A DNA stretch of 13,083 nucleotides. It comes from Alphaproteobacteria bacterium. GTDB lineage: Bacteria; Pseudomonadota; Alphaproteobacteria; Puniceispirillales; UBA1172. The notes beneath the pieces were generated by a model. The model searched no databases. It saw nothing but the letters and a program-made list of their open reading frames with translations, and was not told where the DNA came from. Shown here one piece after another: positions 7,584 through 13,083 of this stretch (position 1 is its first letter; the number at the start of each line of letters is the position of its first letter). Position numbers and translations under genes: made by a program. The DNA is taken from positions 1 to 13,083 of the forward strand of contig JALRFL010000018.1 of assembly GCA_023259875.1 (NCBI GenBank), in the 5' to 3' direction.

Positions 7584-7622
7584 GTTAACGCGAGGAAGAA
7601 AACGGTTCCCCCTCGCGTCAAC
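7584..7622 (-). terminator. Strong hairpin 25 bases after adhC (terminator or attenuator)
   Basis: In the minus-strand transcript the arms at 7622-7606 and 7600-7584 form a 17-pair stem (three of them G-U) with a 5-base loop. The outer 12 pairs read GUUGACGCGAGG against CCUCGCGUUAAC. Only UUUA follows before a run of C, so the U-tract is short for an intrinsic terminator. It may end or attenuate the adhC transcript, or protect its 3' end, and so allow adhC to be expressed more than fghA-betA. The pairing is directly visible; the role is inferred. Confidence 0.6.
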
Positions 7623-7646
7623 TTATCAGATCAGATATGGTCAGAT

Positions 7647-8756
7647 TTAGTATATCACCACAGAACGGATGCTTTCGCCCGAATGCATCAGATCAAAGGC
7701 CTTATTGATATCTTCTAGCGGCATGGTATGGGTGATCATGGGGTCAATATCAATCTTGCCATCCATGTACCAATCGACAATTTTCGGCACATCGGTTCGG
7801 CCTCTGGCGCCGCCAAACGCGGTGCCGCGCCATGATCTGCCAGTGACCAGTTGGAACGGACGGGTGCTAATCTCTTTGCCTGCGCCAGCGACGCCAATAA
7901 TAATCGACTCACCCCAGCCCTTATGGCAACATTCCAGCGCGGTACGCATCACATCCGTGTTGCCGATACATTCAAAACTGTAATCCGCTCCGCCGCCGGT
8001 TAGCTCAACCAGATGCGAGACCAGATCGCCCTTTACTTCTGCCGGGTTAACAAAATGGGTCATGCCGAATTTCTCACCCCAGCTTTTCTTGTCGTTGTTC
8101 AAATCAACACCAACAATCATATTCGCGCCAGCCAGCCGAAGACCTTGAATCACATTCAACCCAATGCCGCCAAGGCCAAAAACAACGCCGTTTGATCCGG
8201 GTTCAACCTTTGCTGTGTTGATCACCGCGCCAATGCCTGTGGTCACGCCGCAACCGATATAACAGACCTTATCAAAAGGGGCGGCAGGGTTAATCTTGGC
8301 CAGTGCGATTTCTGGCAAAACCGTATGATTGGCAAAGGTCGATGTGCCCATGTAATGAAAAATAGGCTGACCTTTGAGGGAAAACCGCGAGGTGCCATCA
8401 GGCATAAGCCCTTGGCCTTGGGTGGTGCGAATGGCCTGACACAGATTAGTTTTTGGGTGCAGACAATAATCACATTCGCGGCATTCAGGGGTATAAAGAG
8501 GAATGACATGATCCCCCGGCTTGAGCGAGGTCACGCCTGCGCCAACCTCAAGCACGACACCAGCGCCTTCATGCCCCAAAATCGCAGGAAAAATGCCCTC
8601 AGGGTCAGCGCCAGATAAAGTGAACTCATCCGTGTGGCAGATGCCTGTGGCCTTGATTTCAACTAGCACTTCACCAGCCTTTGGGCCTTCGAGATCCACT
8701 TCCATGATCTCAAGCGGTTTGCCAGCTTCCATGGCGACGGCGGCGCGTGTTTTCAT
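7647..8756 (-). CDS. adhC: S-(hydroxymethyl)glutathione dehydrogenase / class III alcohol dehydrogenase
   Basis: A 369-residue zinc MDR enzyme at the exact size of the glutathione-dependent formaldehyde dehydrogenases (FrmA/AdhC/FlhA). Catalytic zinc ligands are Cys40 (GICHTDE), His62 with Glu63 (GHEGAG) and Cys169 (GCGVTTG). Structural zinc ligands are Cys92, Cys95, Cys98 and Cys106. The NAD-binding motif is GLGGIG (194-199), with Asp218 (VGVD) giving NAD preference. It oxidises S-hydroxymethylglutathione, formed spontaneously from formaldehyde and glutathione, to S-formylglutathione, the substrate of the next gene product. The family is highly conserved and the N-terminus MKTRAAVAME fixes the start, which has a strong ribosome site. 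Transcription starts in the 110-base gap shared with the divergent exporter, where a palindrome may be the operator. A long hairpin follows the gene. Confidence 0.96.
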   Translation of the reverse strand: MKTRAAVAMEAGKPLEIMEVDLEGPKAGEVLVEIKATGICHTDEFTLSGADPEGIFPAILGHEGAGVVLEVGAGVTSLKPGDHVIPLYTPECRECDYCLHPKTNLCQAIRTTQGQGLMPDGTSRFSLKGQPIFHYMGTSTFANHTVLPEIALAKINPAAPFDKVCYIGCGVTTGIGAVINTAKVEPGSNGVVFGLGGIGLNVIQGLRLAGANMIVGVDLNNDKKSWGEKFGMTHFVNPAEVKGDLVSHLVELTGGGADYSFECIGNTDVMRTALECCHKGWGESIIIGVAGAGKEISTRPFQLVTGRSWRGTAFGGARGRTDVPKIVDWYMDGKIDIDPMITHTMPLEDINKAFDLMHSGESIRSVVIY

Positions 8757-8760
8757 TTTT

Positions 8761-8768
8761 CCCTCCCT
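8761..8768 (-). promoter_or_regulatory. Strong ribosome binding site of adhC
   Basis: AGGGAGGG on the minus strand lies 4 bases before the adhC ATG. It is the strongest Shine-Dalgarno sequence in the window and suggests high adhC expression. Confidence 0.75.
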
Positions 8769-8795
8769 AAAACAAAATTTATTTCAAAAGACTAT

Positions 8796-8809
8796 ATAGG
8801 CTTGCCTAT
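8796..8809. promoter_or_regulatory. Palindrome in the adhC/exporter divergent promoter region
   Basis: ATAGGC-TT-GCCTAT is a perfect 6+6 inverted repeat with a 2-base centre. On the minus strand it lies between a TTGCAA and a TATAGT (5 of 6 to the -10 consensus) that could form the adhC promoter with a short 15-base spacer. On the plus strand TTGCCT (8802-8807) with GATGAT (8825-8830) 17 bases later could drive the exporter. An operator inside the promoter spacer would suit a MerR-type activator, some of which control adhC genes elsewhere, but no regulator gene is in the window. Confidence 0.4.
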
Positions 8810-8852
8810 TGTTGCAAGTCTCAAGATGATAAGGCGGTACTGCCTATCCCTT

Positions 8853-8858
8853 GAGGAA
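8853..8858 (+). promoter_or_regulatory. Ribosome binding site of the LysE/RhtB exporter
   Basis: GAGGAA lies 8 bases before the ATG at 8867 and supports that start. Confidence 0.65.
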
Positions 8859-8866
8859 CTCTGTCC

Positions 8867-9508
8867 ATGCTGTCTTTACATGATTGGCTGATACTGACCT
8901 TAACCTGTCTGGCAGGGGCGGCTAGCCCCGGGCCTAGCGTGATCCTGTTGATCCGCAGTGTGACAAGCCAAGGGGTGTTGGCTGGGCTGATCTTTGGCAT
9001 CAGCCATGGGGTCGGCATTTTTATTTATGCCGGTTTGGTGTCGCTGGGTTTGGCCTCGTTGCTGGTGCTGATGCCAGCCGTGTTTGTCACGGTTCAGATC
9101 GCAGGCGTGGTGTTTTTGCTGTGGATTGGCTTTGGCATGATGCGCGACGGGCTGGCCGGGCATGCGCCGGTCATGGATCAGGGGATAGTCGCTGGCGGAT
9201 TATGGCGACATGGGCGTGACGGGTTTTTGATTGCCTTTCTGAATCCTAAGGTGGCGGTTTTCTTCACGGCGGTCTTTAGCCAATTTCTCGCCCCTGATCA
9301 GCCGCTATTGATGCGCGTTCAGATGACAGCAACCGCATGGGCGGTGGATAGCCTGTGGTATATGCTTTTGGCGGTGGTGTTTGGCATCCCTTGGGTTTTA
9401 AAGGGGTTTCGGCAGCATTCGCCTCGCCTTCATCTTATCATGGGTGGGGGGGTGATGCTTTTGGCGGTCACGATTGGTGTGGCCTTGATGGTGGATTTTA
9501 AAGGTTAA
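8867..9508 (+). CDS. LysE/RhtB-family amino acid or metabolite exporter
   Basis: A 213-residue integral membrane protein, at the usual 200-215 residues, with about six hydrophobic segments. The N-terminal AGAASPGPSVIL (residues 16-27) carries the PGP motif of the RhtB/LysE superfamily, and FLNPKVAVFF (124-133) is the second family signature. Members export amino acids such as homoserine, threonine, lysine, leucine or cysteine derivatives using the proton gradient; the substrate cannot be read from sequence. It is divergent from adhC and points toward acuI-dmdA-metY, 97 bases upstream of acuI. It could therefore belong to the formaldehyde side (shared promoter region) or help lead into the DMSP operon, for example by exporting an amino acid or thiol intermediate, but neither link is shown. 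A good ribosome site precedes the ATG. Confidence 0.88.
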   Translation: MLSLHDWLILTLTCLAGAASPGPSVILLIRSVTSQGVLAGLIFGISHGVGIFIYAGLVSLGLASLLVLMPAVFVTVQIAGVVFLLWIGFGMMRDGLAGHAPVMDQGIVAGGLWRHGRDGFLIAFLNPKVAVFFTAVFSQFLAPDQPLLMRVQMTATAWAVDSLWYMLLAVVFGIPWVLKGFRQHSPRLHLIMGGGVMLLAVTIGVALMVDFKG

Positions 9509-9514
9509 AAACCG

Positions 9515-9529
9515 CATCATGAGATGATG
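9515..9529 (+). terminator. Short A+T-rich hairpin after the exporter gene
   Basis: CATCAT-GAG-ATGATG is a perfect 6-pair stem with a 3-base loop, 6 bases after the exporter stop, followed by AAAAATCTTTTGTTTT. The stem is weak and the T-run is broken, so it is at best a leaky terminator. Confidence 0.3.
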
Positions 9530-9549
9530 AAAAATCTTTTGTTTTCGCC

Positions 9550-9578
9550 TTGCCTCGGTTATTGATGAAACCTAATTT
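9550..9578 (+). promoter_or_regulatory. Candidate promoter of acuI-dmdA-metY
   Basis: TTGCCT (9550-9555) is followed after 17 bases by TAATTT (9573-9578), 27 bases before the acuI start. The -10 matches the consensus at only 3 of 6 positions. Position and spacing are the main support. Confidence 0.27.
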
Positions 9579-9592
9579 TGAAACGACAAACA

Positions 9593-9598
9593 AAGGAA
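9593..9598 (+). promoter_or_regulatory. Ribosome binding site of acuI
   Basis: AAGGAA lies 7 bases before the ATG at 9606, consistent with efficient initiation at that start. Confidence 0.65.
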
Positions 9599-9605
9599 TC
9601 CGCCG

Positions 9606-10601
9606 ATGACCTTTAAAGCCCTGCTTCTGACCCGTGAAGACAAATCCCCTGTTGAGGCCAATATCGTTGATCTTGATGATGCGGATTTGCCCCAAGACGG
9701 CGATGTTCTGGTGGATGTGACCTATTCTGGGCTGAATTATAAAGATGGGCTGGCGCTTTCTGGTAAGGGCGGCATTGTCCGAAACTATCCGCATATTGGC
9801 GGTGTTGATTTTGCTGGCACGGTCAGGGAATCCGCTAGTGACCGGTTTCAGCCTGGCGATCAGGTGATCTTAACCGGTTGGCGTGTGGGTGAGGCATGGT
9901 GGGGTGGATATGCCCAAGCGGCACGGGTGAAATCTGACTGGCTCTTGCCTTTGCCTAAAGGGTTTAGCCTAAAAACCGCGATGGCTATTGGTACGGCAGG
10001 GGTGACGGCGATGCTTGGCATCATGGCGATCGAAGATCATCAGATCACCCCGGAAAGCGGCACGGTTCTGGTCACTGGCGCGACAGGCGGCGTTGGCTCG
10101 GTGGCGGCGATGCTATTGTCTCGGCGTGGGTATCAGGTCGCCGGTGTTAGCGGCAAGCCTGATGCCGCGGCCTATTTGTCTCAATTTGGTATTGATGAGG
10201 TCATCCCCCGTGAGGAATTGGCGGATACGGTGGAAAGGCCAATGGAAAGCGCGCGTTGGGCGGCGGTCGTGGATAGTGTTGGCGGCAATATGCTGGCGCG
10301 TGTGTTGGGACAGTTACAATATGCAGGTTCGGCGGCGGCTATTGGTAACGCAGGCGGCGTCATTGTGCCAGCATCCATCATTCCGTTTTTGTTGCGTGGC
10401 ATTAATCTGCTTGGTATCGACAGCGTCATGCAGCCCAATGCTCGCCGCATAAAGGTTTGGGAAGAACTGGCTAAAACCCTAGATTTTGATTTGCTAGAGG
10501 CCATTACCACGGTCATTGGGCTTGCTGATCTTCCGGCTTATGGGGACCAGATACTTAAAGGCCAGATTAGTGGCCGTGTTGTCGTGGATGTCTCTCTTTA
10601 A
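9606..10601 (+). CDS. acuI: Acryloyl-CoA reductase (NADPH), AcuI/YhdH family
   Basis: A 331-residue medium-chain dehydrogenase without zinc ligands, at the usual length of AcuI/YhdH proteins. The N-terminal GroES-like domain has SGLNYKDGLAL (41-51) and PHIGGVDFAGTV (62-73). The nucleotide-binding motif is VTGATGGVGSVA (156-167). SGKPDAAAYL (182-191), just after the second beta strand, fits NADPH binding. AcuI reduces acryloyl-CoA to propionyl-CoA, removing the very reactive product of acrylate and 3-hydroxypropionate metabolism that arises from DMSP cleavage. The family assignment rests on sequence. The specific role is strengthened by dmdA 46 bases downstream, since acuI next to dmdA is a known arrangement in DMSP-degrading marine bacteria. 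No dddP, dddL or other DMSP lyase is in the window. A generic quinone oxidoreductase is the less likely alternative. Confidence 0.9.
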   Translation: MTFKALLLTREDKSPVEANIVDLDDADLPQDGDVLVDVTYSGLNYKDGLALSGKGGIVRNYPHIGGVDFAGTVRESASDRFQPGDQVILTGWRVGEAWWGGYAQAARVKSDWLLPLPKGFSLKTAMAIGTAGVTAMLGIMAIEDHQITPESGTVLVTGATGGVGSVAAMLLSRRGYQVAGVSGKPDAAAYLSQFGIDEVIPREELADTVERPMESARWAAVVDSVGGNMLARVLGQLQYAGSAAAIGNAGGVIVPASIIPFLLRGINLLGIDSVMQPNARRIKVWEELAKTLDFDLLEAITTVIGLADLPAYGDQILKGQISGRVVVDVSL

Positions 10602-10636
10602 GCCTTTTTCATGGCGTCTTCATTTATTTTATTAAC

Positions 10637-10642
10637 AAGAGG
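10637..10642 (+). promoter_or_regulatory. Ribosome binding site of dmdA
   Basis: AAGAGG lies 5 bases before the ATG at 10648. The 46-base acuI-dmdA gap is otherwise A+T-rich with no hairpin, consistent with co-transcription. Confidence 0.65.
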
Positions 10643-10647
10643 TTAAA

Positions 10648-11793
10648 ATGTCTTTTTCCATCGCAATTGGCCCACGAATTCGCAAATCCCCGTTTTTTGA
10701 TCGCACGGTGGCGGCAGGGGTAACCCATTTCAGCACCTATAACCATATGTATATGCCGGTCAATTACGGTGATGCGTTGGCAGAATATGATCGGCTTGTG
10801 AATCATGTGGATATCCGTGATGTGGCGGTGCAACGCCAAGTGCGGTTAAAAGGCCCGGATGCGTTGCGACTTGCGCGTATCTTAACACCGCGAAACCTTG
10901 ATAATCTTGAGGTTGGTAAGGGGATTTATATGCCGATCTGTAACACCAAAGGAACGCTTGTGAATGATCCTGTGCTGTTGCGGATATCCGAAGATGAATT
11001 GTGGCTGTCGATTGCCGATAACGATACCTTGATGATGGCGGAGGGCATTGCCTTTGCGATGGGGCTTGATGTGGATGTGTCCGAGCCCGATGTCTCGCCT
11101 TTGTCTATTCAGGGGCCAAAATCGCATCATGTGGCTAAAGACCTTTTTGGTGACGCCCCTTTGCGGTTGAGCTATTTCGGGTTTTATGAAACCGAATTGC
11201 AAGGAATACCTTTGGTGGTCGCCCGATCAGGATGGAGCAAGCAAGGCGGTTATGAGTTTTATTTGAGGGACGGCAAAAAAGGTGGCCAGTTATGGGATTT
11301 GGTCATGGAAGCAGGCAAGCCATATCACATGGGCCCCGGTGCGCCAAACTACATTGAACGCGTCGAAAGTGGGATGATTTCGGTTAACGCCGATACCGAT
11401 GCCAACTCTAATCCGTTTGAGATGGGTCTGGATGCGCTTTGTGATTTGGACCAAGAGGTTGCTTTTGTTGGTAAGGCCGCGCTAAAAAAGATCAAGGCCG
11501 AAGGTGCGCGCCGCCGGTTTTGTGGTATCTTTATGGATGGGGATCGTTTCACATCCACCAATGAAAACCAGTGGCCAATTCTGCTGGATCAAAAATGTGT
11601 TGGTTATGCCACGGCGGCGGCTTATTCGCCGCGTCTTGATCGGAATATCGCGGTTTGCTTAGTTTCCACTGAGGTCAGCGAAGCAACCGAAGGTTTAGTG
11701 GTAGAAACCAGTTATGGCAAAAGACATGGGACCATCACAAGTCTGCCATTTTTGCCGCCATCAACGAAAGTGCCAAAAGAGCTATTATCATGA
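10648..11793 (+). CDS. dmdA: Dimethylsulfoniopropionate (DMSP) demethylase, tetrahydrofolate-dependent
   Basis: A 381-residue member of the GcvT/aminomethyltransferase fold, close to the ~370 residues of characterised DmdA. Features that separate it from glycine-cleavage GcvT are the N-terminus with RIRKSPFFD (10-18) and YNHMYMP (31-37), the RSGWSKQGGYE stretch (193-203) of the substrate pocket, and NADTDANSNPFEMGL (247-261). DmdA transfers one methyl group of DMSP to tetrahydrofolate, giving 5-methyl-tetrahydrofolate and methylmercaptopropionate, the first committed step of DMSP demethylation. The gene lies between acuI and metY, both logical partners. Its TGA stop overlaps the metY ATG. The gcvH and gcvP genes expected beside a real gcvT are absent. 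The remaining uncertainty is separation from poorly characterised DmdA-like GcvT paralogues, which would need phylogenetic placement. Confidence 0.9.
   Translation: MSFSIAIGPRIRKSPFFDRTVAAGVTHFSTYNHMYMPVNYGDALAEYDRLVNHVDIRDVAVQRQVRLKGPDALRLARILTPRNLDNLEVGKGIYMPICNTKGTLVNDPVLLRISEDELWLSIADNDTLMMAEGIAFAMGLDVDVSEPDVSPLSIQGPKSHHVAKDLFGDAPLRLSYFGFYETELQGIPLVVARSGWSKQGGYEFYLRDGKKGGQLWDLVMEAGKPYHMGPGAPNYIERVESGMISVNADTDANSNPFEMGLDALCDLDQEVAFVGKAALKKIKAEGARRRFCGIFMDGDRFTSTNENQWPILLDQKCVGYATAAAYSPRLDRNIAVCLVSTEVSEATEGLVVETSYGKRHGTITSLPFLPPSTKVPKELLS
11777..11781 (+). promoter_or_regulatory. Ribosome binding site of metY inside dmdA
   Basis: AAGAG, within the last codons of dmdA, lies 8 bases before the metY ATG at 11790 and supports that start. 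Confidence 0.5.
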
Positions 11794-13083
11794 GCAAATC
11801 ATTCCGCTTCGATACCCTAGGACTTCATGCCGGATTTACCCCTGATGAAAGGCATGGCTCACGCGCTGTACCCATTCATCAGACGACATCTTATATGTTT
11901 GCAAACACCGAGCACGCTGCTGCGCTCTATAACCTAGAGGTCGGGGGGCATCTTTATACCCGTATTTCAAACCCGACGATTGCGGTTCTTGAAAATCGCT
12001 TGGCGGCCATGGATGGGGGCGTGTCTGCGGTGGCGGTGGCAACAGGCATGTCAGCCGTGTTTCTGGCTGTGACGGCCATTGCCTCACAAGGGGACCATAT
12101 CGTTGCATCGTCGCAAATGTATGGCGGCAATATCAATCTCTTTGAACACACCTTATCGCGTTTTGGCATCACCACCAGTTTTGTTAATCCCACCGATCAC
12201 GCGGCTATAGCGGCGGCGATTCAACCAAACACCAAGATGGTCTTTGGGGAGGTGATAGGCAATCCGGGGCTTGAGGTGATGGATGTGGCAGCGGTGGCGG
12301 AAATCGCCCATGCCGCCGGTATTCCGTTAATGATAGACGCGACGCTCAACACACCTTATTTGATGCAACCCATTGATCATGGGGCGAATGTGGTGATTCA
12401 TTCCTTGACCAAATGGATTGGCGGACATGGCATTGCTATGGGCGGCATTATCATAGACGGGGGCAATTTCAACTGGGGGCAAAATGATCGCTTTCCAACT
12501 TTAACCCAGCCGCATTTTGCCTTTCAGGGTGTCAATTTGTGGGAAGAGTTTGGCCCTTCGGCCTTTGCTATGCGCGTCCGAAGCGAGGGCATGTATAATA
12601 TCGGTCCAACTTTGAGCCCAACCAATGCATTTCATATTCTTCAGGGCATTGAAACCCTTGGTATGCGGATGGATCGCCATCTTTCTAATACTGCGGAATT
12701 GATTGCCTTTCTGACAGCGCATGAGGATGTGGCTTGGGTCAATCATCCGTCTTTGCCAGATCACCCGTGCCATGATGTGGCGATGCGCCAAATGCCAAAA
12801 GGGGCAGGGTCAATCGTAACCATGGGGGTGAAAGGCGGGCGTGAAGCCAGCCAAGCCTTTATTGAAAATGTGCAACTGGCGTCTCATCTGGCGAATGTTG
12901 GTGATGCCAGAACATTGGTCATTCATCCGGGCAGCACTACCCATTCTCATATTTCGGCAAGTGCTATGAAGGCCGCAGGCTTGACCGATGACCTGATCCG
13001 GATTTCTGTGGGATTAGAAGATATCAAAGATATCAAAGATGATTTTGATCGCGCTCTTAAAAAGGCGCGAAAAGCCGTCACAG
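11790..13083 (+). CDS. metY: O-acetylhomoserine sulfhydrylase/aminocarboxypropyltransferase, 3' end cut by window
   Basis: The ATG overlaps the dmdA stop (ATGA) and 431 codons are open to the window edge. Family members are about 425-435 residues, so only a few codons are probably missing. It is a PLP enzyme of the Cys/Met-metabolism family: TLGLHAG (9-15), VPIHQTTSYMF (27-37), YTRISNPT with Tyr56 and Arg58 (56-63), TGMSAV (85-90), MYGG (110-113), the PLP-binding Asp183 (MIDATLNTP) and the internal-aldimine Lys208 in HSLTKWIGGHG. The DATLNTP and TKWIGGHG wording and the long insert around 225-255 fit MetY rather than MetB or MetC. It joins O-acetylhomoserine with sulfide to give homocysteine, or with methanethiol to give methionine directly. 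Coupling to dmdA suggests use of DMSP-derived methanethiol (inferred). Confidence 0.92.
   Translation, partial: MSKSFRFDTLGLHAGFTPDERHGSRAVPIHQTTSYMFANTEHAAALYNLEVGGHLYTRISNPTIAVLENRLAAMDGGVSAVAVATGMSAVFLAVTAIASQGDHIVASSQMYGGNINLFEHTLSRFGITTSFVNPTDHAAIAAAIQPNTKMVFGEVIGNPGLEVMDVAAVAEIAHAAGIPLMIDATLNTPYLMQPIDHGANVVIHSLTKWIGGHGIAMGGIIIDGGNFNWGQNDRFPTLTQPHFAFQGVNLWEEFGPSAFAMRVRSEGMYNIGPTLSPTNAFHILQGIETLGMRMDRHLSNTAELIAFLTAHEDVAWVNHPSLPDHPCHDVAMRQMPKGAGSIVTMGVKGGREASQAFIENVQLASHLANVGDARTLVIHPGSTTHSHISASAMKAAGLTDDLIRISVGLEDIKDIKDDFDRALKKARKAVT

Noticed and set aside
10648..11793. Reading this gene as glycine-cleavage T protein (gcvT)
   Set aside because: The fold is shared, but gcvH and gcvP are absent, the DmdA-type motifs YNHMYMP and GWSKQGGYE are present, and the neighbours acuI and metY fit DMSP metabolism.
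13020..13037. Tandem GATATCAAA repeat near the end of metY
   Set aside because: It is in frame and encodes a DIKDIKD helix segment at the place where MetY proteins normally have an acidic repeat-like stretch, so it is ordinary coding sequence.
1..13083. CRISPR arrays, tRNA or rRNA genes, IS elements, att sites, toxin-antitoxin or defence genes
   Set aside because: I looked on both strands and saw no spaced direct repeats, tRNA-like cloverleaf segments, transposase or integrase motifs, or terminal inverted repeats. Almost all of the sequence is explained by metabolic and transport genes.

Overview
The window looks like chromosomal DNA of a marine alphaproteobacterium. G+C is moderate (about half, judged by eye), the genes are tightly packed, and the set is that of a consumer of methylated osmolytes: DMSP demethylase, acryloyl-CoA reductase, choline dehydrogenase and glutathione-dependent formaldehyde oxidation. 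A SAR116-like or Roseobacter-like source would fit; this is inferred from gene content and nothing in the window fixes the taxon. I found no RNA gene, CRISPR array, insertion sequence, integrase or phage gene. No stretch without a gene exceeds about 150 bases.

Layout, left to right. (1) 1-831, plus strand: the C-terminal part of a zinc carboxypeptidase-fold deacylase (AstE/aspartoacylase family), cut by the window edge. (2) 885-2389, minus strand: a two-gene operon with a class I SAM methyltransferase first, then an Fe(II)/2-oxoglutarate oxygenase of the clade that also contains the free amino acid halogenases. (3) 2540-4945, plus strand: a fold-type I aminotransferase followed after a single codon by a two-domain ChrA-type anion transporter. 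(4) 4980-8756, minus strand: adhC, then fghA and betA, i.e. both enzymes of glutathione-linked formaldehyde oxidation with choline dehydrogenase. A strong hairpin lies between adhC and fghA. (5) 8867-9508, plus strand: a LysE/RhtB-type exporter divergent from adhC. (6) 9606-13083, plus strand: acuI, dmdA and metY, with metY overlapping the dmdA stop and running off the window edge almost complete.

How they fit together. DmdA removes a methyl group from DMSP to give methylmercaptopropionate and methyl-tetrahydrofolate. Later steps (DmdB, DmdC, DmdD, not in the window) release methanethiol, which an O-acetylhomoserine sulfhydrylase such as MetY can fix directly into methionine. AcuI reduces toxic acryloyl-CoA, the hazard of the competing DMSP cleavage route, to propionyl-CoA. 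BetA opens the route from choline to glycine betaine, whose later demethylation can yield formaldehyde; methanethiol oxidation also yields formaldehyde. AdhC and FghA turn formaldehyde into formate. The right two thirds of the window therefore reads as a methylated-osmolyte catabolism region. The parts least explained by known pathways are the methyltransferase-oxygenase pair at 885-2389 and the aminotransferase-ChrA pair at 2540-4945.
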